DNA of 64,000 bases from Acinetobacter soli (GTDB taxonomy: Bacteria > Pseudomonadota > Gammaproteobacteria > Pseudomonadales > Moraxellaceae): NCBI RefSeq assembly GCF_000760595.1, contig NZ_BBNM01000010.1:51661-115660 (forward strand), in the 5' to 3' direction. The notes under the pieces were generated by a model, which saw only the letters and a program-made list of their open reading frames with translations, was not told the origin of the DNA and did no database searches. The first letter of the stretch is position 1. Each line of letters begins with the position of its first letter. The position numbers and the translations under genes were made by a program. This document shows, one piece after another, positions 1 through 7,332 of this stretch.

Positions 1-366
1 AACCAAACTCACAATTGCAGCCGCGACAAAGCTATGTGCCATGGTGCTTAAAACGTTTTTCTTACGCACCATGCCGCCGTAGAAAAGTGCCAAGCCCGGA
101 ATAGTCATCAAAAGAACCAAAGCTGTGGAGATCAGAATCCACGCGGTATCACCCGAATCCATTTTAGGTGTTGCTGCTGGTGCAGGCGCTGCCTCAGTCG
201 ATGCGGTGGACGGTGCTTCTACCGTACCAGTCACAGGTGCTGGTGTCGTTGTTGCAGCAACGGTTGTTGTTTCGGCTATCGGCGCAGATGCAGCATTCTC
301 TGCCCATGCCGCCGAACCACCTAAAAGCGCACCAGATAGACTTAGCGCTAAAAGCATTTTTTTCAT
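1..366 (-). CDS. amtB: Ammonium transporter AmtB, N-terminal part (cut by window edge)
   Basis: The reverse strand from 366 encodes 122 residues before the window ends. A signal peptide ([22 protein letters not shown]) is followed by an Ala/Thr/Pro-rich spacer of about 45 residues. The first Amt membrane segment then begins near residue 72, with the family pattern [20 protein letters not shown] and LFYGGMVR. AmtB conducts ammonium across the inner membrane. It lies 62 bp downstream of glnK on the same strand, the usual glnK-amtB operon in which GlnK plugs the channel when nitrogen is ample. The long spacer before the channel domain is unusual compared with E. coli. The C-terminal three quarters lie outside the window. 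Confidence 0.9.
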   Translation of the reverse strand, partial: MKKMLLALSLSGALLGGSAAWAENAASAPIAETTTVAATTTPAPVTGTVEAPSTASTEAAPAPAATPKMDSGDTAWILISTALVLLMTIPGLALFYGGMVRKKNVLSTMAHSFVAAAIVSLV

Positions 367-428
367 TCGTATCCCCCAACCTCAATTTTTATGAGTTATT
401 TTGTACTCAGCAAACTTTATGCCAACAC

Positions 429-803
<375 letters not shown>

Positions 804-1041
804 TTATGTTCAATTTTCATGCCAATATGTCTAAGGTTGGGGGAAATAGAAATAAAAGCATGAGTTGTCTTTATAACCTATTTGCCCTTTCAGATGTAGC
901 TTTGACCTTAAAAATTCGGCTTTTTTCTAAGAACGATTAATTTTTTGAATGAATTAAGATTGTTTTGATAATCTAGACTTTAGCCAAAATAGCAGGGATG
1001 CTAAACTGTGCTCAAATCTTATAAAGCATTGTATATACGTT

Positions 1042-1269
1042 ATGATTGAGACGCTTATTGCTGCCATTCTTGAGCAGATGGATCAACCCAAAAAAGACCT
1101 TGAACACAATTTACGTGCGCTTTTAAACGAAGCTGTCGAGAAACTCGATTTGGTGTCTCATCACGAAATCGAACGTCAACGTATCGCGCTCGAACAGGCC
1201 AATATGCGTCTTACTCAATTACAAGAACAAATCACATTACTTGAAGAGCACCTCCAAAATAATCAATAA
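1042..1269 (+). CDS. ubiK: Ubiquinone biosynthesis accessory factor UbiK (YqiC/BMFP family)
   Basis: 75 residues. The N-terminal half is amphipathic (MIETLIAAILEQM, then KKDLEHNLRALLNEAVEKLDLV). The C-terminal half is a charged coiled coil from about residue 45. This is the layout of UbiK/YqiC, which trimerises, binds membranes and helps the soluble Ubi complex make ubiquinone. The gene stands alone, 69 bp before comM, an order I recall from Acinetobacter. The start is ATG at 1042. No enzymatic residues are expected. Confidence 0.85.
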   Translation: MIETLIAAILEQMDQPKKDLEHNLRALLNEAVEKLDLVSHHEIERQRIALEQANMRLTQLQEQITLLEEHLQNNQ

Positions 1270-1338
1270 GCCTCTTTTTAGGGCACTTTTTCGATTTAAA
1301 ATTATTTAAAAAAAGCACCATAATGGAACAATAATATC

Positions 1339-2178
1339 ATGTCTTTTGCCAAAATTCTCACGCGAGGAGTTTTAGGGTTACACGCACCACAAATTGAAGT
1401 AGAAGTTCATTTAAGTCAAGGGCTTCCATCACTCACCATCGTTGGTTTACCAGAGGCTGCCGTTCGCGAAAGTAAAGATCGGGTGCGCTCAGCCATTATC
1501 AACAGTGGCTTTCAGTTTCCCAGTAAACGCCTCACAATAAACCTTGCTCCAGCAGATTTGCCCAAAGATGGGTCACGTTTAGACCTTCCCATTGCTTTGG
1601 GAATTTTGGTCGCATCTGGACAACTTCCCGAAGGCTGCACCAACGGTTATGAATTGGTAGGCGAACTGGCTCTCGATGGCCATCTTCGTCCAGTCAGTAG
1701 CACATTGACCATAGCAATTGCCTGTCAGCAGGCAGGACATCAACTCATTGCCCCACAAGACAACAGTCTTGAAATTGGTCAGTTACCACAGTTTCAGGCC
1801 TATGCAGCCAGCCATTTAAAACAGGTCTGTGATCACTTTCAAAAGATTCATCCGCTTGATCCGGTTGTATTGATACAAGATCACGATCTACATCACTACC
1901 CTTTTGATCTTGCCGATGTCAAAGGTCAGCTACGTCCTCGCCGCGCTCTTGAAATTGCGGCAGCTGGAGGACACTCACTCTTATTTAGAGGGCCACCGGG
2001 AACAGGTAAAACTTTGCTGGCGTCACGCTTACCCAGCATATTGCCACCACTGTCTGCCCAAGAAAATCTAGAAGTGGCCAGCATCTATTCAATTGCAAAT
2101 ACCCGTCATCCATTTGGTTTAAGGCCATTTCGAGCACCGCATCATACTGCTTCAGCCATCGCCTTGGTGGGGGGTGGA
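1339..2178 (+). pseudogene. comM: comM 5' fragment (YifB/Mg-chelatase-like AAA+ helicase), split by the transposon
   Basis: Residues 1-280 of ComM. They contain the N-terminal ChlI-type domain (SLTIVGLPEAAVRESKDRV, INLAPADLPKDGS) and the Walker A loop GPPGTGKT at residues 218-225. The host frame ends at Gly280, where the transposon starts. The open frame runs on to a stop at 2278-2280, adding 33 residues coded by the transposon end. Walker B and the C-terminal domain lie 35 kb away at 37812. ComM is a hexameric branch-migration helicase that promotes integration of DNA in natural transformation, so this split should lower competence. Joining codon 280 to 37812 gives a continuous 495-codon gene, so there is no other damage. 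Confidence 0.95.
2174..2178 (+). repeat. Left copy of 5-bp target site duplication (GTGGA)
   Basis: GTGGA immediately precedes the transposon terminus TGT at 2179. It is repeated exactly after the other terminus at 37807-37811. A 5-bp duplication is the hallmark of TnsABC-type transposition. It falls in the ComM codons for Gly-Gly after ALVG. Confidence 0.95.
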
Positions 2179-2223
2179 TGTGATTTACAAACAACTATGC
2201 GACATTACAAACAACTATGCGAC
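2179..2223 (+). repeat. Transposon left end: terminus plus two 20-bp-phased TnsB-type repeats
   Basis: The terminus TGTGAT is followed by TTACAAACAACTATGCGAC at 2185-2203 and an identical copy at 2205-2223, exactly 20 bp apart in direct orientation. The right end carries the same motif inverted (GTCGCATAGTTCTTTGTAA). These are the expected TnsB binding sites. Tn7 has three spaced sites on the left. I found only these two clear ones here. Confidence 0.9.
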
Positions 2224-2450
2224 AAGTTATTCCGTAATACTGTATCCAGAGCTTTAGAACTCAATTTTGAAAATGGATAATAAGTTTGAGAAAAAAGTAC
2301 TTAAAAATGATTATTCCATAGCAGGTGAACAGTCAGCTATGTTATAAAATTTAATAAATGTTTCAATCAAACACTATATTTAGTAAATAACTAAAAAACC
2401 AACACAACATATAGATCTAATTTTAGTTTCAGTTATAGTTTTACAAAAAA
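2224..2450. other. Non-coding left-end region
   Basis: AT-rich DNA between the left-end repeats and the promoter of the first cargo gene. I saw no convincing third TnsB-type repeat; GTGAACAGTCAGCTATGTTA near 2325-2344 is at best a weak relative. No gene is apparent apart from the last codons of the broken comM frame, which stops at 2280. Confidence 0.5.
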
Positions 2451-2479
2451 TTGACAGACCTCAATATTTCCTCTATCTT
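2451..2479 (+). promoter_or_regulatory. Sigma-70-type promoter of the XRE-ImmA gene
   Basis: A perfect -35 TTGACA (2451-2456) stands 17 bp before TATCTT (2474-2479). Transcription would begin near 2486. That makes the upstream ATG at 2486 an unlikely start and supports the ATG at 2522. Confidence 0.65.
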
Positions 2480-2521
2480 ACCCGCATGAATCGAAAGAAA
2501 ATTTTGATTCAGGGAGGAGAT

Positions 2522-3592
2522 ATGCCTACATTTAATCCAGACATGTTAAGAATTGCTCGGGACCTGAGAGGGATCAGCCAAACTGAGCTTGTCCAAAAAA
2601 TGGGAAATATTACTCAAGCTGCCTTATCCAAAATTGAGAAAGGCGACATTAAGCCTTCCGATGAAACAAAATTTAATATTGCAAAGACCCTTAATTTCCC
2701 AGAAAGGTTTTTTCACCAAAACGACCACTTTAAAGTGTCCCCAATTAGTTTACATGCTTACCGAAAAAAAGCTTCAACTACAGCTAAAATCCTAAGTCAA
2801 ATCAATGCTGAAATGACAATTAAAGCTTCAAATCTAGATAAACTTGATTTGTTTTGTCAGTTAGAAACATCTTTACCATTACCAAGTTATCAAATACATA
2901 TAAATGTTAGTTCAGCCGCTGAAGCTGCATTAAATCTTCGTAAAGAATGGGATTTGGGACTAAACCCTATTGAAGATTTGACTGGACTCATTGAAAAAGC
3001 TGGGGTCTTTATTTTCTATTGTAATTTTGAAGAAGATCACATTGATGGGGTATCTTTACAAACTCAAAATAGCCCTCCATGTATTTTCCTCAATGCAAAC
3101 CAGCCTAATGATCGAATTCGCTTTACCTTAGCACATGAGTTAGGACATTTAATTCTTCATAAATATGCTCCATCAATAGACATGGAAGAAGAAGCGAATG
3201 AATTTGCTGCAGAGTTTTTAATTCCAACTGAGGCTGTGCAAGGCCAGTTACAAACAACTAATCTTAAGACTTACGCAACACATAAGTTGTTCTGGAAAGT
3301 TTCCATGGCGGCTCTAATTGTGAAATCAAAACACATTGGAGACATCAGTGACAGGCAATCGGCAACATTATGGCGCCAAATGAGTATGTATGGTTACCGC
3401 AAAGCTGAGCCTTATTCCTTAGAAAGGGAGCACCCTCAACGCTTTGCTAAATTAATGATGGATTTTTGCCAAGGCGATAAGTCAAAAATCATTCCAGATT
3501 TATCATCCTTCTTTAACTTATACCCGGAAGATTTCACTCAGCTTTATAAAGCGGATATCGAAGAGATGGAGAGATTTTCTATGGCTTCTTAA
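2522..3592 (+). CDS. XRE-family HTH fused to ImmA/IrrE (COG2856) metallopeptidase
   Basis: 356 residues from the ATG at 2522, which has the strong ribosome site AGGGAGGAG (2512-2519). An upstream ATG at 2486 would add 12 residues but has no such site. Residues 5-65 form an XRE helix-turn-helix (IARDLRGISQTELVQKMG, QAALSKIEKG). Residues about 135-240 form the zinc peptidase, with HELGH at 205-209 and the downstream acidic helix EEEANEFAAEFL. Proteins of this fused type bind DNA and relieve repression by cleaving themselves or a partner. It is first in the defence block, on the same strand as the CBASS operon, so it may act like the separate CapH repressor and CapP protease of some CBASS loci. 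A stand-alone defence or toxin-antitoxin role is also possible. Confidence 0.85.
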   Translation: MPTFNPDMLRIARDLRGISQTELVQKMGNITQAALSKIEKGDIKPSDETKFNIAKTLNFPERFFHQNDHFKVSPISLHAYRKKASTTAKILSQINAEMTIKASNLDKLDLFCQLETSLPLPSYQIHINVSSAAEAALNLRKEWDLGLNPIEDLTGLIEKAGVFIFYCNFEEDHIDGVSLQTQNSPPCIFLNANQPNDRIRFTLAHELGHLILHKYAPSIDMEEEANEFAAEFLIPTEAVQGQLQTTNLKTYATHKLFWKVSMAALIVKSKHIGDISDRQSATLWRQMSMYGYRKAEPYSLEREHPQRFAKLMMDFCQGDKSKIIPDLSSFFNLYPEDFTQLYKADIEEMERFSMAS

Positions 3593-3598
3593 TATTTT

Positions 3599-3618
3599 AG
3601 CCGACCCGAAGGTCGGCT
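3599..3618 (+). terminator. Hairpin after the XRE-ImmA gene
   Basis: AGCCGACC-CGAA-GGTCGGCT is a perfect 8-bp stem with a 4-nt loop, 7 nt after the stop codon. No T-run follows, so it is either a weak terminator or the first element of the structured region downstream. Confidence 0.5.
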
Positions 3619-3619
3619 A

Positions 3620-3716
3620 GTAAACGTGAGAAAGGCAGATTTGGGCATATGCCCCTGCGATTTCAGGACCAAAGACTTGGCTATCCATAATTACGGATAG
3701 ATGTCTTTCACGTTAG
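3620..3716 (+). ncRNA. Candidate structured RNA with a four-way junction
   Basis: By-eye pairing gives a compact fold. The closing stem is AACGTGAgAAAG (3623-3634) with CTTTCACGTT (3705-3714). Inside, arm 2 is GCAG/CTGC (3635-3638/3655-3658) capped by GGGC-ATAT-GCCC (3643-3654). Arm 3 is CCAA-AGAC-TTGG (3669-3680). Arm 4 is CTATCC/GGATAG (3681-3686/3695-3700). Only 10 nt between arms 2 and 3 and 4 nt before the closing strand are unpaired. The 3' side ACGTTAG (3710-3716) could pair instead with CTAACGT (3741-3747), which suggests two alternative states. It lacks tRNA T-loop and acceptor features. It could be a leader RNA or cis-regulator of the small ORF or CBASS operon, or an independent ncRNA. 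I know no named family for it. The strand is inferred from the neighbours. Confidence 0.5.
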
Positions 3717-3778
3717 TCCTCGTGATGTGGTGTCTCGATTCTAACGTAAAAGCTCTCTCCTCCGCAACGGACAATCCT

Positions 3779-3829
3779 GTCTACTCCTAAGTCGCACTCA
3801 CATTACCATGCCCTATGTGAGGAGTAGAC
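3779..3829 (+). promoter_or_regulatory. Long hairpin that sequesters a ribosome binding site
   Basis: GTCTACTC (3779-3786) pairs with GAGTAGAC (3822-3829). CTCACAT (3797-3803) pairs with ATGTGAG (3815-3821). This makes a 15-bp helix with a 10-nt bulge on the 5' side and an 11-nt loop. The ribosome site GAGGAG (3819-3824) of the next small ORF (ATG at 3832) lies within the 3' arm, so the fold should limit its translation. Confidence 0.6.
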
Positions 3830-3831
3830 TT

Positions 3832-3960
3832 ATGTCTACAAACGACGATGGCATTGAATATGTGTATACACGATTCATTACCAGAAACGGCAAACGTATT
3901 TATCATCCAAAAGGTGGTTTATATAAGTTTCCGAAACGTTCAAAAAAGTCAAAGTCTTAG
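3832..3960 (+). CDS. Small basic protein of unknown function (42 aa)
   Basis: ATG at 3832, stop TAG at 3958-3960. The product begins MSTNDDGIEYVYTRFITRNG and ends KFPKRSKKSKS. An in-frame ATG at 3808 would add eight residues. GAGGAG sits 7 nt before the ATG. The sequence has an aromatic/basic core (RNGKRIYHPKGG, LYKFPKR) and a Lys/Ser tail, with no membrane segment or signal peptide. It could bind nucleic acid. Its ribosome site is within a hairpin. It lies between the structured RNA and the CBASS operon on the same strand. I do not recognise the family. Alternatives are a leader peptide or a spurious frame, but the ribosome site and biased composition favour a real gene. Confidence 0.55.
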   Translation: MSTNDDGIEYVYTRFITRNGKRIYHPKGGLYKFPKRSKKSKS

Positions 3961-4009
3961 ATTGAATTAACTGAGCTAATAGCTTTTAAACGTTTACATA
4001 ATTGTTCTC

Positions 4010-4037
4010 TACCCAGTTTTTTTAGGGGGGCTGGGTA
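4010..4037 (+). promoter_or_regulatory. Hairpin in the leader of the CBASS operon
   Basis: TACCCAG (4010-4016) pairs with CTGGGTA (4031-4037) across a loop containing a T-run then a G-run. It is 33 nt before the CD-NTase start. It could be a weak terminator of the small ORF or a translational control element. The run of seven or more T inside the loop is unusual. Confidence 0.35.
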
Positions 4038-4069
4038 CCAAATCAACTTATATTTTGAGAGAGCAACAC

Positions 4070-5110
4070 ATGAGTTTGCAAAATAAATTTAATACATTTA
4101 ATCAACGAATCTATCTAACTCGTCATGATGATGAGTATACGAATGCTCGTGAGAAAGATGACAGTATTACAGCTGCAATCAAAGCGAAGTTTAAAGAAAA
4201 GGGATATCCAGTTATCGATAACTTTGTTCAAGGCTCACTTGCTACTTTCACCACCATTAAAGAATCAGGAAAGGACTTTGATATCGATAGAGCCATAGTT
4301 ATTGACTATGAAGATTCACCTTCTGATCCATTAATCCCAAAGAAAGTGATATTAGAAATTCTTGAGGATCGAGGATTTCAAAATGCTAAAATCAAAAAAC
4401 CTTGTGTTACTGCTGATTATAAATTTAAGAATCTACATATCGATATCCCAGTGTATAGGAAGAACTCTTGGGGAGGATATGAATTGGCAGTGGGGAAAAA
4501 GGACTCAGCTGATGAAAATAAAATTTGGGCAGAATCCTCGCCAAAAGAACTTATTGACTGGGTCAATGACTCATCTCAATTTGGCGTATATGCAACAGAA
4601 AAACTGCATCAATTTCGCAGATTGGTAAGGTACCTCAAACGTTGGAGAAACCTGAAGTTTAGTCCTGATGTATGCAGAAAGATCTATTCAATAGGTCTAA
4701 CAGTAATGATTAAACAGCACTTTAAACCAAGTATTGATGAAGACGGATTTCCAAATGATTTACTAGCACTAAAAGCTACAGTTGATTCAATTCTTGATTG
4801 GTCTGGTTATTTTCAATGGCACTCTGATGATCAATGGAAAGTAAAGGTTAAACTCCCAGTTCATCCTTTTAGAGATATTTTTCATGGTAGTAGCCTGAAT
4901 ACGGGCACTAGATTTAGAAATCAATTAACTAATTTACGATCAACATTGCAAGATGTAATTGATGCATCAGATGAAGCTGAACAATGCTCTTTACTGGTCA
5001 AAGTATTTGGTGATGACTTTCCAAATAATGTAAATACCAACAGTGCAAGCACGGCTCAAAAAGTGCAATTTGCTACCTCTGGAGCTGTAGGGACATCTCA
5101 AGGCGCATGA
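4070..5110 (+). CDS. cdnD: CBASS cyclic oligonucleotide synthase (CD-NTase)
   Basis: 346 residues from ATG 4070. A TTG at 4055 would add five residues but has poorer support, while GAGAG precedes the ATG. The DNA polymerase-beta-like core has the GS motif (Gly55-Ser56 in QGSLATFT), DFDID (69-73) giving metal ligands Asp71 and Asp73, and the third Asp at 125 (LHIDIPVY). On sensing phage it should make a cyclic di- or trinucleotide that activates the effector two genes downstream of Cap3. The C-terminus ends ...SQGA, the small-residue tail expected for conjugation by Cap2 in type II CBASS. The stop overlaps the cap2 start (ATGA). The clade symbol is tentative; the product nucleotide cannot be told from sequence. 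Confidence 0.88.
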   Translation: MSLQNKFNTFNQRIYLTRHDDEYTNAREKDDSITAAIKAKFKEKGYPVIDNFVQGSLATFTTIKESGKDFDIDRAIVIDYEDSPSDPLIPKKVILEILEDRGFQNAKIKKPCVTADYKFKNLHIDIPVYRKNSWGGYELAVGKKDSADENKIWAESSPKELIDWVNDSSQFGVYATEKLHQFRRLVRYLKRWRNLKFSPDVCRKIYSIGLTVMIKQHFKPSIDEDGFPNDLLALKATVDSILDWSGYFQWHSDDQWKVKVKLPVHPFRDIFHGSSLNTGTRFRNQLTNLRSTLQDVIDASDEAEQCSLLVKVFGDDFPNNVNTNSASTAQKVQFATSGAVGTSQGA

Positions 5111-6837
5111 ACTACTCTTCAATCATTAATCATCTGGCAAACCGCGGATACCAAGTATCCGCAACCGAGTTCTGTTTGTTTCCAGCTCTGAGTATCGAAT
5201 GTTCCGTTGCCGGTTACGATATCACCTTACTCCACCTGAAAAGTGAAGAGCTTACGGGCATGCCTTCATTTTTTCTAAAGCATCCCAATAAGTATGGACG
5301 TATCGCCCATACCCTTGAGGATAAAACTTTTAATGTGGCCTCAATATGTGTAAATGTTCCAGATTCTGTCTCAATCAATTTTGAAGTACCCGAACTTGTA
5401 TTTGAAGAGTCACTAAAAAGACATATTTCACTATTAGAAGATTGTTTATCTGATCCTAAATGGAATGAAGATGAGTTATTACGTGAATTCTTAGCGGGAT
5501 GGAATCATATTCAAGACCAAAAATATGAGGACTTCTTATGCTTATCTGATAAAGGAGAGTTTGAACTTCTTAATATTCTTCCTCCTCAAAAAGATATTAA
5601 ATATGGACTCAACTCCTGTCATTTCGGCATTCCCCAAGAATTTAAACAAAAGCCTGATTTTTCAGTAATTAATGATCACATTATTAATCGCGGTAAACCT
5701 AACGGTCATGGTTGTATTGTCCCTTTACAAAAGTTAATCCCTGCTCCATGGCAGAGTGCAGATTTAAAAGATTGGTATCTTCAAATCCTCAATTTTATTT
5801 CTCCTGATGTATTCGATTCTTTAAATCGCACTCTCGGACAAACCCGTGCCCATTCTTTTTGGCTTGTTTTTAATGCTGACACACTATCCGGTATAACTTG
5901 GTTTGGCATTCATTTTCATTTAAAAAACAGTATTAAAAGTAAAAAAGGTCTACCTCTTAATTCTAAGCACTTAGAGTTCTGGGAACTCAAGGCAATGAAT
6001 GTACGTTTATTCAATAAAGAACGAGTAATGCCAAGAAGTGGAGCTATTCAAGAACTACAAAACAAAAAAGTTTTGCTTATAGGTTGCGGTTCAGTTGGTA
6101 GCCAAATTGCTCATCAACTTGCATCAACAGGTATTGGTCATTTAACCCTTTCAGACTCTGACTCATTTTCCCTAGATAATTTATATCGTCATAGCCTCCC
6201 AGCTTCTTATATTAGCTGGCCGAAAACTTGGGGTCTAAAATCAGAATTGACCAAGAAGTATCCTTGGTTAAATGTCGAATTTATGTTTTCAGAACTCTTA
6301 AGTCTGAGATCTGAAAATATATTAAATACTTTTGATCTAATCATTATTGCAATCGGCTCACCTACACAAGAACGAATTTTCCATGATTACTGTGTTAAGA
6401 ACTCAATTGAAACTGCAGTTATAAATACTTGGGTAGAGGGTTATGGGATTGGAGGACATGCTGTAGTAGATATTCCAGATTCAAAGGGATGTCTAAGATG
6501 TGCGTATGTTGATCCACTTAACTTTTCACGTGGTCTATCTTCTAATCTTAACTTTTTAAAACCAAATCAAAAACTTACAAAAAATCTAGCAGGTTGTGGA
6601 AATGCATTCTTACCTTATAGCAACTTAAGTGCATTACAAACTGCTCTTATTACTTCTAATTTAGCAATCAAGTTTTTAATGGGCCAATTACATAGCTCTT
6701 CAAAAATGAGCTGGAAAGGTAGTGATTTTGATGTCGTCCAAGCTGGTTTCCAGGTAACTGATCGATATACACAGTTTTCAAAATCATTAGAAATTCTCCC
6801 TCTTCTAAATAGCGGGTGTGATCTTTGCAATGATTGA
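5107..6837 (+). CDS. cap2: CBASS Cap2, E2-E1 ubiquitin-transfer-like fusion
   Basis: 576 residues. The N-terminal half is E2-like, with Cys81 (VASICVNVPDS) the likely transfer cysteine. The E1/ThiF domain starts near 318 with the ATP loop KVLLIGCGSVGSQ (321-333) and ends with paired CxxC motifs (462-465 and 571-574) that fit a zinc site. Cys497 in AGCGNAFLPYS is the likely E1 thioester cysteine. Cap2 attaches the C-terminus of the CD-NTase to cell proteins, which primes the synthase. It overlaps the CD-NTase by 4 nt and cap3 by 8 nt, so the three are translationally coupled. Length and domain order match type II CBASS Cap2. Confidence 0.88.
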   Translation: MNYSSIINHLANRGYQVSATEFCLFPALSIECSVAGYDITLLHLKSEELTGMPSFFLKHPNKYGRIAHTLEDKTFNVASICVNVPDSVSINFEVPELVFEESLKRHISLLEDCLSDPKWNEDELLREFLAGWNHIQDQKYEDFLCLSDKGEFELLNILPPQKDIKYGLNSCHFGIPQEFKQKPDFSVINDHIINRGKPNGHGCIVPLQKLIPAPWQSADLKDWYLQILNFISPDVFDSLNRTLGQTRAHSFWLVFNADTLSGITWFGIHFHLKNSIKSKKGLPLNSKHLEFWELKAMNVRLFNKERVMPRSGAIQELQNKKVLLIGCGSVGSQIAHQLASTGIGHLTLSDSDSFSLDNLYRHSLPASYISWPKTWGLKSELTKKYPWLNVEFMFSELLSLRSENILNTFDLIIIAIGSPTQERIFHDYCVKNSIETAVINTWVEGYGIGGHAVVDIPDSKGCLRCAYVDPLNFSRGLSSNLNFLKPNQKLTKNLAGCGNAFLPYSNLSALQTALITSNLAIKFLMGQLHSSSKMSWKGSDFDVVQAGFQVTDRYTQFSKSLEILPLLNSGCDLCND

Positions 6838-7321
6838 AAATTATTATTTGCTCCACTCTAAACAGTTTGAACTCTATATTTCCCATGAAGTTATTCAAAC
6901 ATGGATGAGATATAAGCAACTTGATAGAAAAGATCTAGAAGCATGTGGTGTTCTAATTGGTAATCAGAGTTCCTCTAATCCTAATCAATACTGGATTGAA
7001 GACTTAACTGAGCCTATGCCAAAAGATTGCAGATCTACGCATAGGTTCACCTTAAAAGATCCGGGACATCAAAAGAAAGTGGATTCGGCATTTTCAAAAT
7101 CAAACGGAACCTCGGTTTATTTAGGAACTTGGCATAGCCACCCGCAAGACATCCCAACTCCGTCACATATTGATTATGCAGACTGGAAAAGTTGCATTTT
7201 GAGGAATCCTGACCGCCAGCTTTTTTTTGCCATAGTGGGCATTCAAGCAATACGAATTTTCTTTTACTCCTCCCTTCAAGGGTGGAATCAAGCAGAAATC
7301 AATAATCATCAAGTACGGTAA
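6830..7321 (+). CDS. cap3: CBASS Cap3, JAB/JAMM isopeptidase
   Basis: 163 residues from the ATG at 6830, overlapping cap2 by 8 nt. A GTG at 6818 is the alternative. The full JAMM signature is present: Glu37 (EACGVLIG), His102-Ser-His104 (TWHSHP), then Ser112 and Asp115 (PSHIDYAD), spaced as HxH-x7-S-x2-D. Cap3 removes the CD-NTase from its conjugates and so opposes Cap2. Together with cap2 this defines a type II CBASS operon. The effector starts 11 bp downstream. Confidence 0.88.
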   Translation: MIENYYLLHSKQFELYISHEVIQTWMRYKQLDRKDLEACGVLIGNQSSSNPNQYWIEDLTEPMPKDCRSTHRFTLKDPGHQKKVDSAFSKSNGTSVYLGTWHSHPQDIPTPSHIDYADWKSCILRNPDRQLFFAIVGIQAIRIFFYSSLQGWNQAEINNHQVR

Positions 7322-7332
7322 GGACTATAAGA

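Noticed and set aside
125..394. Rightward reading frames over the amtB leader
   Set aside because: They are antisense to a clear signal peptide and Amt segment and have no ribosome sites. Low-complexity Ala/Val content comes from the reverse strand.
2185..2223. Short direct repeats as a CRISPR or integron site
   Set aside because: They match inverted copies at the other transposon end and sit directly inside the terminus, so they are TnsB-type binding sites.
2179..2280. Extra C-terminal domain on ComM
   Set aside because: These 33 codons are read through the transposon left end and have no counterpart in ComM. They are an artefact of the insertion.
3623..3714. Possible tRNA gene, because of a cloverleaf-like fold
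   Set aside because: There is no T-loop consensus, anticodon-stem geometry or CCA-compatible acceptor stem. The arms have the wrong lengths. It is better treated as a different structured RNA.
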